A DNA stretch of 64,000 nt, taken from the NCBI RefSeq assembly GCF_018861005.1, contig NZ_JAHKQL010000015.1:186001-250000 (forward strand), read 5' to 3'. The notes under the pieces were generated by a model. It saw only the letters and a program-made list of their open reading frames with translations, was not told the origin of the DNA and searched no databases. Made by a program: the position numbers and the translations under genes. Positions within the stretch are counted from its first letter, which is position 1. The number at the start of each line of letters is the position of its first letter. The DNA is from Polaribacter vadi (GTDB lineage Bacteria; Bacteroidota; Bacteroidia; Flavobacteriales; Flavobacteriaceae). Of this stretch, positions 37,192-46,171 are shown one piece after another.

Positions 37192-39728
37192 AAAAGATAC
37201 ATCTTTTAGTCGTATTACTTTTTGTGTTAGTTCAATCAAATGCTCAGGAAAATACATGGCCTGTTTTAAAGTCTTATGATCAAAATCATACAGATAGAAT
37301 AGCCATGCCAGTAGGGGGAATTGGAACTGGAACTATTTCATTAACAGGGAGAGGAGCGCTAGAAGATTTGGAAATTATGAGTCGCCCAGCCAAGGGATTT
37401 ACCCCAAAATACGCAGGCGTAGCTGTGATTAATAGAGCACCATTTTTTTCTATTTATTATAAAGAAGAAAATAAAGAAGCTCAAGCATTGCTTTTAGAAG
37501 GGCCTTCACCTGTTAAATATGATGAAGGATATTATGGTTCTAGAGCTCCAAACCACGGATTGCCAAGATTTTCAAATGCTACTTTTCAAACAGCATATCC
37601 TTTTGGTGAAGTTTTATTAACAGACAAGGAAGTTCCTTTAGAAGTAACAGTTGGAGCATTCAATCCATTAGTTCCTGGAAATACAGAAGATAGTAGTTTA
37701 CCAATGGCTGTGTTAAGTTATAAGGTAAAAAATACAAGTAACAAATCTATTACTATTTCGTTGGCAGGAAACATTCCTAACTTTATAGGTTTTGATGGTA
37801 AAGAAGGAAAATCCTATCAAAATATTAATACTTACAAAGAAGAAAATGAATTCAAAGGAATTCATTACACCGCTAATAAAGAAATTGATAAAGAAAGTAT
37901 GCAATGGGGTACTTTTAGTATGGTAACCAATAGCCAAGAAGAAATTTCTTATCGTACCGCATGGAAACCTGGAGAATGGGGAAATAGTACTTTAGAATTT
38001 TGGGATGATTATACAGATGATGGACTTTTGGAAGAAAGAACATCAGATCAAAAAAACAATATGGGATCTTTAGCCGTAAAAACTACATTAGCTCCTAATG
38101 AAGAAAAAGACATCCGTTTTTTCATTACGTGGAATTTTCCTAATCGTTCTGCATGGGGAGATGAAAAAGTAAATGTTGGTAATTTTTATGCTACTCAATA
38201 CAAAGATTCTTGGGAAGTAGCTCAGAAACATATTCAAAGAATTCCAAAGTTAGAGCAAGAGACTAAAACATTTGTCAATGCTTTTATTCAGAGTGATGCT
38301 CCAGCAATTATTAAAGAAGCAGCACTTTTTAATTTGGCACATTTTAGAACACAATTGGCTTTTAAAACCAAATCTGGCCACTACTTAGGTTGGGAAGGAA
38401 TTAAAGATAATGATGGAAGTGGAACAGGTACTTGTACACATGTTTGGAATTATGAGCAAACCATTCCCTTTTTATTTGGAGATGTGGCAAAAAATATGCG
38501 TAATGTAGAGTTTGGTTATGCCATTGATAAAAGAGGAATGATGAATTATCGTATTAATCTACCATTAAAAACTAAAGGAACTAGTTTTGGTTTGGCTGCT
38601 GCTGATGGGCAAATGGGAAGTATTATGAAATATTACCGTGAATGGCAATTGTCTGGTGATGATGAATTTTTAAAAGAAAACTGGACAAATGTTAAAAAGG
38701 CTTTAGAATTTTGTTGGATACCTAATGGATGGGATCCTAATAAAGACGGTGTTATGGAAGGGAGTCAGCACAATACCATGGATGTAGAATATTATGGACC
38801 TAATCCTCAAATGGGATTATGGTATTTGGGTGCTTTGCGTGCCACAGAAGAAATGGCCAATTATTTGGGAGAAAAATCTTTTGCTAAAACCTGTAAATCC
38901 TTATATGAAAACGGTTCTAAATATTTGGATGAAAACCTTTTTAATGGAGAATATTATGTGCAAGAAATTGTACCACCAATGCATTTAGACAGTATTGCAA
39001 AAGGGTTAATTCGTGTAAAAAGACGCTTGGTTGCTGATGATCCTCAGTATCAATTAGGAGAAGGAGTGTTGGTAGATCAGTTGGTAGGACAAGTGATGGC
39101 ACATATTTTAGATTTGGGATACTTGGTAGATAAGGGGAATGTGAAAAAGACAAATGAATCGATTTTAAAATACAACTATCGTGAAAGCTTATTAAAGCAT
39201 CCTAATTTTATGAGGTCGTATGCATATGGAGATGAATCTGCTTTGTTAATGGCCGCTTATCCTAATAAAAGACCCAAACAACCTTTTCCTTATTTTACGG
39301 AGGTAATGACCGGTTTTGAACACACGGCTGCAGTAGCTATGCTTTACGAAGGTCAAGAAAAAGAAGGTTTAAAAACCATTCAAGACATTAGAAATCGTTA
39401 TGATGGTAAAAAAAGAAATCCTTTTAATGAAGCAGAATACGGACACCATTATGCACGTAGTATGATGGCTTGGGCAGGTGTTTTAGCAACCTCAGGTTTT
39501 CATTATTCAGGAGTAGAAAAATCAATAGAATTTACTTCTAAACCAGGAACTTATTTTTGGAGTAACGGTTATAGCTGGGGAACTTGTGAGGTGAAAGATA
39601 AAGAAGCAGTGTTAAAAGTTCTATCGGGAGCAATAACCTTAAAACGTTTTACTTTAAAAGGAATTGGAACTAAGAAATTAAGAAAAAAAGTAATAGGTGC
39701 TAGCCAAAGTTACACGATAAAATTATAA
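37188..39728 (+). CDS. GH116 beta-glycosidase (GBA2-like), copy 2
   Basis: 846 residues with a Sec signal ending SNAQ (about 19). It keeps MPVGGIGTGTISLTGRG, CTHVWNYEQ with Glu423 as probable nucleophile, and GSQHNTMDVEYYGPNP with Asp532 as probable acid/base. It is a clear paralogue of the 28513 gene, with long runs of identity in the catalytic half and more change in the N-terminal sandwich and in the loop that follows WNYEQ. Having two active-looking copies suggests two related beta-linked sugars or neighbouring sulfation states. It is translationally coupled to the ThuA gene by a four-base overlap and followed five bases later by an SGNH esterase. Confidence 0.93.
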   Translation: MKKIHLLVVLLFVLVQSNAQENTWPVLKSYDQNHTDRIAMPVGGIGTGTISLTGRGALEDLEIMSRPAKGFTPKYAGVAVINRAPFFSIYYKEENKEAQALLLEGPSPVKYDEGYYGSRAPNHGLPRFSNATFQTAYPFGEVLLTDKEVPLEVTVGAFNPLVPGNTEDSSLPMAVLSYKVKNTSNKSITISLAGNIPNFIGFDGKEGKSYQNINTYKEENEFKGIHYTANKEIDKESMQWGTFSMVTNSQEEISYRTAWKPGEWGNSTLEFWDDYTDDGLLEERTSDQKNNMGSLAVKTTLAPNEEKDIRFFITWNFPNRSAWGDEKVNVGNFYATQYKDSWEVAQKHIQRIPKLEQETKTFVNAFIQSDAPAIIKEAALFNLAHFRTQLAFKTKSGHYLGWEGIKDNDGSGTGTCTHVWNYEQTIPFLFGDVAKNMRNVEFGYAIDKRGMMNYRINLPLKTKGTSFGLAAADGQMGSIMKYYREWQLSGDDEFLKENWTNVKKALEFCWIPNGWDPNKDGVMEGSQHNTMDVEYYGPNPQMGLWYLGALRATEEMANYLGEKSFAKTCKSLYENGSKYLDENLFNGEYYVQEIVPPMHLDSIAKGLIRVKRRLVADDPQYQLGEGVLVDQLVGQVMAHILDLGYLVDKGNVKKTNESILKYNYRESLLKHPNFMRSYAYGDESALLMAAYPNKRPKQPFPYFTEVMTGFEHTAAVAMLYEGQEKEGLKTIQDIRNRYDGKKRNPFNEAEYGHHYARSMMAWAGVLATSGFHYSGVEKSIEFTSKPGTYFWSNGYSWGTCEVKDKEAVLKVLSGAITLKRFTLKGIGTKKLRKKVIGASQSYTIKL

Positions 39729-39733
39729 GAAAT

Positions 39734-40399
39734 ATGAAAAAAATAACAAGCATACTCTTAGTAACTTTCTTTGTCATCATCGCTATTGCGTTTAACAAGA
39801 AACAGCAAAAAGTATTAATTGTTGGAGATTCTATTTCTATAGGATATACACCTTTTGTGCAAGAAAATTTAAAAGATATTGCCTTAGTAAAACACAATCC
39901 GGGAAATGCTCAACATACAGGAAAAGGATTAAAAAATATAGAAAAGTGGATAGGCGATGAAGATTGGGATGTGATTCAGTTCAATTGGGGATTGTGGGAC
40001 TTGTGTTACAGACATCCAGAGGCTAAAACTCAAGGGAAAAGGGATAAAAAAAATGGGATGATTACATTCTCTTTGGCAGATTATGAAAGTAATTTAAGAG
40101 CGATTGTAAAAAAAATCAAACAAAAAACAGATGCCAAACTAATATTTGTAACCACTTCTTATGTGCCGACTCAAGAAGCAGGAAGGTATACAGAAGATCC
40201 TACCAAGTATAACAAAGTTGCTCATCGTGTGATGGAAGAAAATAGTATTGAGGTGAATGATATGTATGAAGTTTCAAAAAAAATCCATCAAAAACATGGA
40301 AAAGGAGAGGATGATGTGCATTATCATGAAAAAGGGTATCAAGAATTAGGAACACACATTTCATCATTTTTTAAAAAAGTCATATATGGAAATAAATAG
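39734..40399 (+). CDS. SGNH-fold esterase, probable carbohydrate deacetylase
   Basis: 221 residues with an uncleaved or poorly defined N-terminal hydrophobic segment (about 5-20). The SGNH blocks are visible: VLIVGDSISIGY with nucleophile Ser33, the Gly-containing GNAQHTGKGL segment, QFNWGLWDL with the Asn of block III, and DDVHYHEKGY with Asp193 and His196 of the catalytic triad. Such proteins hydrolyse acetyl or other acyl esters on sugars. It is likely periplasmic and membrane-anchored or secreted. Its 3' end overlaps the start of the next sulfatase gene by 14 bases, so the two are coupled. With the two SASA-type genes it argues for an acetylated substrate. Confidence 0.85.
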   Translation: MKKITSILLVTFFVIIAIAFNKKQQKVLIVGDSISIGYTPFVQENLKDIALVKHNPGNAQHTGKGLKNIEKWIGDEDWDVIQFNWGLWDLCYRHPEAKTQGKRDKKNGMITFSLADYESNLRAIVKKIKQKTDAKLIFVTTSYVPTQEAGRYTEDPTKYNKVAHRVMEENSIEVNDMYEVSKKIHQKHGKGEDDVHYHEKGYQELGTHISSFFKKVIYGNK

Positions 40400-41781
40400 T
40401 AAAATATGGTTGATTTTAGCATTGTTCGCATGTAATGCTTTTAGTCAAGAAAACAAGAGTAACAAACCTAATTTTGTCATCATATATACGGATGATCAAG
40501 GTTATGCAGATTTGGGTTGTTTTGGAGGTGCTCATGTTCAAACACCCAACATTGATCAAATGGCCAAAGAAGGAGTGAAGCTTACTAGCTTTTATGTAGC
40601 AGCACCTTTGTGCACTCCATCAAGAGCAGCATTAATGACAGGAAGTTATCCTAAAAGAGTTGGATTGGCAACAGGGAATAATTTTCCTGTACTTTTAGCA
40701 TCAGATTCAAAAGGGTTAAATCCAGAAGAGATTACCATTGCAGAGGTATTAAAACAAGCTGGTTATAAAACAGGAATGTTTGGAAAGTGGCATTTAGGAG
40801 ATCAGCCAGAATTTATGCCAAATAAGCAAGGTTTTGATGAGTTTTTTGGACTGCCTTACAGTCATGATATTTTTCCACTCCATCAAAATCAAAAAAAATT
40901 TAATTTTCCATCCTTACCAGTATTAGATAACGAAAAGGTTGTTGAATTAGATCCAGATCCGGATTATTTAAATAAAAGAATTACAGAAAGAGCTGTAAAA
41001 TTTATTGAACAAAATAAGGAGAATCCTTTCTTTGTTTATGTACCACATACAAGCCCACATCGTCCTTTGTTGGCATCACCAAAATTTATGGAAAGCGCTC
41101 CTAAAGAAATAAGGGAAGCGTTAAAAAATGAAAAAGGAATTGACTATAAAATTAGGGATAAAATATATCCACAAACCATAGCAGAAATTGATTGGTCTGT
41201 AGGTCAAATATTAGATGCATTGAAAAAAAAATGGACTTGAAGAAAATACCTTTGTCATTTTTACATCAGACAATGGTCCAACCATAGGAAGTGCAAAACC
41301 ATTAAAAGGAAAAAAAGGAAGTACTTATGAAGGAGGTATGAGAATGCCAACAGTGGTTAAATGGCCAGCTAAAATTAAGAGAGGAACTGTAAATAATGAA
41401 TTGATGTCTGCCATGGATTTATTACCTACGTTTGCTCATTTAGCAGGAGTAGAATTGCCTAAAGATCGTGTTATTGATGGTAAAAATATAACGCTTACAT
41501 TACAAGAAAAAAGTAAAAGTCCACACAAATCCTTTTTTTACTATAGCAAAGAAAAGTTAGAAGCAGTTAGAGTTGGACAATGGAAATTACGAGTGTCTAA
41601 AAAAAGATTGCCAGAACTTTACAATTTAGAAAAAGATATTGGAGAAACAAAAAATGTAGCAACAGAACATCCAGAAATAGTAGAAAAGCTTAAGATACAA
41701 ATGCAAGTGTTTGAGCAGGAGTTAAATAAAAATAGCAGACCCGCAGCTTTTGTGAAAAATCCTAAGCCATTAACAAAATAA
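40386..41781 (+). pseudogene. S1 formylglycine sulfatase interrupted by a +1 frameshift in an A9 run
   Basis: The first 284 codons hold a signal peptide (AFSQ, about 21), YTDDQGYAD (Asp35, Asp36), CTPSR with Cys76, GKWHLGD and PHTSPHRP. The frame then stops at 41240 just after nine consecutive A residues (41223-41231). Dropping one A continues the protein through GLEENTFVIFTSDNG and on to 41781, giving 464 residues collinear with the 41794 neighbour. All catalytic blocks are present once restored. This is either a pseudogene, a sequencing error in a homopolymer, or a slippage site that still makes some full-length enzyme. It was probably functional recently, since no other lesion is visible. 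Confidence 0.85.
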
Positions 41782-41793
41782 AAACTTAAAAGA

Positions 41794-43194
41794 ATGAAGC
41801 AATTAATTTTATGGAGTTTAGTATTGTTATGCTTTAATTCGTGTAGTGCTCAGAAAAATAAAAAACCTAACTTTATCATCATTTTTACAGATGATCAAGG
41901 CTATGGTGATTTAAGTTGTTTTGGAGGTGAGCATGTGTATACGCCAAATATTGATCAAATGGCAGAAGAAGGAGCTAGGTTGACTAGTTTTTATATGGCC
42001 TCTCCTTTGTGTACGCCTTCAAGAGCCGCCTTAATGACAGGGGCTTATCCTAGAAGAGTTGGTATGGAACCACCTTCTAGTTTGGCGGTAGATTTACCTA
42101 ACATTCCTAAAGGGAAAAAGTTTCCTGTGTGTTTAGCTGCGGATGGAAATGGCTTGAATCCTAACGAAATTACTTTGGCAGAGGTTGCTCAGTCTGTAGG
42201 GTATAAAACAGGAATTTTTGGAAAATGGCATTTGGGAGATCAACCAGAATTTTTACCTACCAAACAAGGTTTTGAAGATTTTTTTGGCTTGCCTTATAGT
42301 CACGATATTTCACCAAAACATCCAAGACAACAATTTTTTAATTTCCCAGATCTTCCGCTTTTAGAAGGAGAAGAAGTAATAGAATTAAATCCTAACAAAG
42401 ATAATTTAACAAAAAGAGTTACGCAGAGAGCTATTCAATTTATCAAAGAACACAAAGATGAAAATTTCTTTTTATATGTTCCGCACCCAATTCCACATGG
42501 GCCTGTGGCAGCTTCTAAAGAAATTAAAAAGGAGTATGCTAAAGTGTTAGAGAGTGGCGTAAAATCGTCTTCAAATATATACTCAACAGCTATTTATGAA
42601 ATTGATTGGTCTGTTGGTCAAATTCTAAAAACTTTAAAAGACCAAGGGATTGATGACAATACTATTGTGTTATTTACAAGTGATAATGGTGCTACTAGAA
42701 AAGGCTCTACAAAACCTTTAAGAGGGTATAAAGGGCAAACTTTAGAAGGAGGAATGCGTGTACCAACTGTCATTCGTTGGCCCGCAAAAATTAAAGCCGG
42801 AATTGAAATTGATGAATTGTTAACCAGTATGGATGTGTTGCCAACTTTTGCAAAATTGGTGGGAGCAAAAATGCCAAAAAATACCATTGATGGAAAAGAT
42901 ATATTGCCTGTACTTTTAAATCAAGAAAAAACGCCACATGAATATTTCTTCTATTCACACTGGGGAACTTTAGAAGCTGTAAGGTGGAAAAATTGGAAAT
43001 TGAGAATTATAGAAGGAAAAGAAGCACTTTATAATTTAAAAACCGATATAGCTGAAACAAACAACCTTAAAGATGAGTATCCTGATATGGTAACTCAGTT
43101 AAAAAAAGCAATGCTAGATTTTGAAAAAGATATGAAAGAAAATGCACGTCCTGTAGGACATGTAGAAAATCCAAAAACTTTAACAATAAAATGA
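41794..43194 (+). CDS. S1 formylglycine sulfatase, lipoprotein
   Basis: 466 residues, lipobox FNSC (Cys17). FTDDQGYGD (Asp33, Asp34), CTPSR with Cys73, GKWHLGDQPEFLP, PHPIPHGP and FTSDNGATRKG are all present, so it should be active. It is close to the frameshifted upstream sulfatase and may cover its activity. Its first 92 coding bases after codon 5 (41809-41900) are nearly identical to the start of the next sulfatase gene, although the two proteins then diverge strongly. The next gene overlaps its stop (ATGA type, 43191-43194). Confidence 0.95.
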   Translation: MKQLILWSLVLLCFNSCSAQKNKKPNFIIIFTDDQGYGDLSCFGGEHVYTPNIDQMAEEGARLTSFYMASPLCTPSRAALMTGAYPRRVGMEPPSSLAVDLPNIPKGKKFPVCLAADGNGLNPNEITLAEVAQSVGYKTGIFGKWHLGDQPEFLPTKQGFEDFFGLPYSHDISPKHPRQQFFNFPDLPLLEGEEVIELNPNKDNLTKRVTQRAIQFIKEHKDENFFLYVPHPIPHGPVAASKEIKKEYAKVLESGVKSSSNIYSTAIYEIDWSVGQILKTLKDQGIDDNTIVLFTSDNGATRKGSTKPLRGYKGQTLEGGMRVPTVIRWPAKIKAGIEIDELLTSMDVLPTFAKLVGAKMPKNTIDGKDILPVLLNQEKTPHEYFFYSHWGTLEAVRWKNWKLRIIEGKEALYNLKTDIAETNNLKDEYPDMVTQLKKAMLDFEKDMKENARPVGHVENPKTLTIK

Positions 43195-44618
43195 TGAAAA
43201 TATTCAAAAACATAGCCTTATGGAGTTTAGTATTGTTATGCTTTAATTCGTGTAGTGCTCAGAAAAATAAAAAACCTAACTTCATCATCATTTTTACAGA
43301 TGATCAAGGGTATCAAGATTTGGGATGTTTTGGTTCTCCAAACATAAAAACACCGAACATAGACCAAATGGCATCCGAAGGGATGAAATTTACTAATTTC
43401 TACGCTCAAACCGTTTGTGGCCCATCAAGAGCTGCTTTATTGACGGGTTCTTACCCCATGCGAAATGCTCGTAATGATAAAGGAGATACACCTCATCCTA
43501 AACTTGCTTTGAGTGAAGTAACCATAGCTGAAGTATTAAAACCTGTGGGCTATAAAACAGGAATGATTGGTAAATGGGATTTGGCAGGACATAACCCTGA
43601 AAAATTCAATCCAGATTTACTGCCAATGCATCAAGGTTTTGACGAATCTTTTTTTACGCCAGGAAGTAATGATGCCAGAGTTCATTTGATAAGAGGTAAT
43701 CATTTGGTAGAAAGAAATGCTGATATGTCAACACTTACCAAACGTTATACAGATGAAGCTATTCGTTTTATAGAAAAAAACAAAAAAGAACCTTTTTTCT
43801 TATATTTAGCGCACACTATGCCACATACTAAATTAGCGGTTTCTGATGCTTATAGAGGAAAATCAGAAGGTGGTTTGTATGGAGATGTTATTGAGGAAAT
43901 TGATGATAATGTAGGACGAATTTTAGAGCATTTAAAACAAAAAGGATTAGATGAAAACACTTATGTAATTTTTACTAGTGATAATGGTCCTTGGTGGATT
44001 AAAAAAGATCATGGTGGACATGCAGAACCATTAAGAGGTGCAAAAACTTCAGCTTGGGAAGGTGGTTTTAGAGTTCCTGCTATTATTAGAGCTCCTGGAA
44101 AAGTACCTGCTGGAATAACATCAGAAAATATTGTAGCAACCATAGATTTATTGCCAACCATTGCAAAAATTGCTAGAGCAGAAGTGCCAAAAGATAGAGT
44201 GATTGATGGTTTGGATATTTCAAACATTATTCACGGAAAATCAACAGCATTAGATCGACCATTTTTCTATTATCAACACCATATTTTACGTGCGGTTAGA
44301 AAAGGAAAATGGAAATTACATTTGGCACATGAGCCAGATCCAACTTCTATAGTTTATAAAAAATGGCCTGTTCATAGTGCACCAAAAGATCGTGTATTAT
44401 TCTTTAAACCAATGTTGTATAATTTAGAAAAGGACATTGCCGAAACTACTGATGTTGCCAACGAAAACCCAGAAGTTGTATCAGAATTGATGGAGTTATT
44501 AGCTTGGGCAAAGGAAGATATTGGAATCTATAAAAACAGAGGGGAAAACGCAAGACCATTAGGTAACGAGCCTTATTTTACACCTAATAATATTGTGCCA
44601 TTAAAAGAGAAAAAATAA
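43191..44618 (+). CDS. S1 formylglycine sulfatase, lipoprotein, with GKWD in place of GKWH
   Basis: 475 residues, lipobox FNSC (Cys21). FTDDQGYQD (Asp37, Asp38), CGPSR with Cys76 as formylglycine precursor, PHTK and FTSDNGPWW are present. The usual GKWHLG is GKWDLAG (Asp130), so the conserved histidine is replaced. A long C-terminal insertion after GKWKLHLAHEPDPTS fits a separate subfamily. The 5' end shares a 92-base block with the preceding gene, which looks like recent gene conversion or duplication of the export signal plus the first sulfatase strand. Probably active on a different sulfate position. The two-ATG start (MMK) leaves the first residue uncertain. Confidence 0.93.
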   Translation: MMKIFKNIALWSLVLLCFNSCSAQKNKKPNFIIIFTDDQGYQDLGCFGSPNIKTPNIDQMASEGMKFTNFYAQTVCGPSRAALLTGSYPMRNARNDKGDTPHPKLALSEVTIAEVLKPVGYKTGMIGKWDLAGHNPEKFNPDLLPMHQGFDESFFTPGSNDARVHLIRGNHLVERNADMSTLTKRYTDEAIRFIEKNKKEPFFLYLAHTMPHTKLAVSDAYRGKSEGGLYGDVIEEIDDNVGRILEHLKQKGLDENTYVIFTSDNGPWWIKKDHGGHAEPLRGAKTSAWEGGFRVPAIIRAPGKVPAGITSENIVATIDLLPTIAKIARAEVPKDRVIDGLDISNIIHGKSTALDRPFFYYQHHILRAVRKGKWKLHLAHEPDPTSIVYKKWPVHSAPKDRVLFFKPMLYNLEKDIAETTDVANENPEVVSELMELLAWAKEDIGIYKNRGENARPLGNEPYFTPNNIVPLKEKK

Positions 44619-44625
44619 AATAATA

Positions 44626-46158
44626 ATGAATAAAAACTTATATATAATTAGAACTTTAGTAGTACTTTTTTTAAGTATTACCAGCTTTACTGTCAATGCA
44701 CAATCTTTAAAGTTAGCTAATGTTTTTGGAGATCATATGGTATTGCAAAGAGAAAAAAAGGTACCTGTTTGGGGAACTAGTAATCCAAAGGAAAACATTA
44801 CGGTAAAGTTCAGTGGACAAACAAAAACAACCAAATCAGACCGTCATGGAAAATGGATGATCTATTTAGATCCTTTAAAAACTTCATTTGAAGGAAAAGA
44901 TATGATAGTTGAAGGAGATAAAAACCTTGTGATTAAAGATATTCTGGTAGGAGAAGTTTGGATTTGTGCAGGGCAGTCTAACATGGTAATGAGTTATAAT
45001 TCTTCAGCAGAAGTTAGAGGATTGGTTCCTTTGGCTAAAAACATTCGTAGTTTTTTTGTTGAAAATAATGTAGCGCTTAAAGAACAACATGAAGCTTCAG
45101 GTAAATGGAAAGTAACACATCCTAAAAGCGCTGTTGCTTTTTCTTTTGCTTACTTTTTAAACAATTTAGGAAATGTTCCTGTAGGAATTATTCAAGCCTC
45201 TTGGGGAAGTTCTTCTATAGAAGCTTGGATGCCGAGATCTATGACAAAAGAGGTGCCTCATTTTAAGACTATTATGCAAGAGTTTGATGCTGATAAAGAA
45301 AGAGTGGCTAGAATTCAAAAACTCATCCATAAAGAAAACTGGACAAGAGATGAGAATATATTTTTAAGACGTAATTCTAATATTATTTACAATGCCATGA
45401 TGCATCCATTAATTCCTTTTGCTAACAGAGGATTGGTATGGTACCAAGGAGAAAGAAATACGCGTTATATTGAAGGTTTGCCAGAGGCTGAAGGAGCCAA
45501 TTGGTTCCATAGAGTTTGTGGTATGAAAGATTATGATGAAGTTTTAAAAAAATGGATTCAAACATATCGTAAAAATTGGAACGATGATGAAATGCATTTT
45601 ATGGTAGTGATGCTTCCAGGTTATGGAAAAGGAACACAAGCAAAACAACAAATTGATGTTGAAAGTCCTACAGAAGAATCTTGGGCTTGGATGCGAGAAT
45701 CTCAATTATCTGCTACAGAAATTTCAAATGTATCTGTTGTAAATACCATTGATTTAGGTGATGTTAAAAATATTCATCCTACAGACAAATTGCCAATTGG
45801 ACAAAGAACAGCATTGCTAGCTGCTAAAAAAACGTTAAACGTAAAGGGAGAATCTCAAGGACCTATATTTAAAAAAGTTGAGGTTTTACAAGGAAAATTA
45901 ATGGTCCATTTTAACCATGCAGTGGGCTTAAAAACTACGAATGGAAAAGCACCATCTGGATTTTGGATTACGGATGATTCTCAAAAATGGGTAAAAGCTA
46001 CTGCCAAATTAGAAGGAGAAACAGTTCTTTTAAGTTCTCCAGAAGTTAAAAATCCAAAATATATTCGTTATGCTTTTTCCGGGAAACCAACGGTTAATTT
46101 AGTTAACAAAAGTGAGCTTCCAGCATATCCTTTTAGAACGGATATTTGGGAGGAGTAA
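44626..46158 (+). CDS. SASA/sialate O-acetylesterase-like glycan deacetylase, copy 1
   Basis: 510 residues with a Sec signal ending VNAQ (about 26). LKLANVFGDHMVLQREKKVPVWG opens the family, an inserted small beta domain follows, then ICAGQSNM with nucleophile Ser118, WGSSSIEAWMP, GLVWYQGERN, and DVKNIHPTDKLPIGQR with His384. This is the PF03629-type SGNH esterase layout. The family removes O-acetyl groups from sugars; sialic acid itself is not implied here. It most likely deacetylates imported oligosaccharides in the periplasm to open them to sulfatases and glycosidases. It alternates with sulfatase genes and has a paralogue two genes downstream. Confidence 0.9.
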   Translation: MNKNLYIIRTLVVLFLSITSFTVNAQSLKLANVFGDHMVLQREKKVPVWGTSNPKENITVKFSGQTKTTKSDRHGKWMIYLDPLKTSFEGKDMIVEGDKNLVIKDILVGEVWICAGQSNMVMSYNSSAEVRGLVPLAKNIRSFFVENNVALKEQHEASGKWKVTHPKSAVAFSFAYFLNNLGNVPVGIIQASWGSSSIEAWMPRSMTKEVPHFKTIMQEFDADKERVARIQKLIHKENWTRDENIFLRRNSNIIYNAMMHPLIPFANRGLVWYQGERNTRYIEGLPEAEGANWFHRVCGMKDYDEVLKKWIQTYRKNWNDDEMHFMVVMLPGYGKGTQAKQQIDVESPTEESWAWMRESQLSATEISNVSVVNTIDLGDVKNIHPTDKLPIGQRTALLAAKKTLNVKGESQGPIFKKVEVLQGKLMVHFNHAVGLKTTNGKAPSGFWITDDSQKWVKATAKLEGETVLLSSPEVKNPKYIRYAFSGKPTVNLVNKSELPAYPFRTDIWEE

Positions 46159-46171
46159 TAAAAAATAAAAC

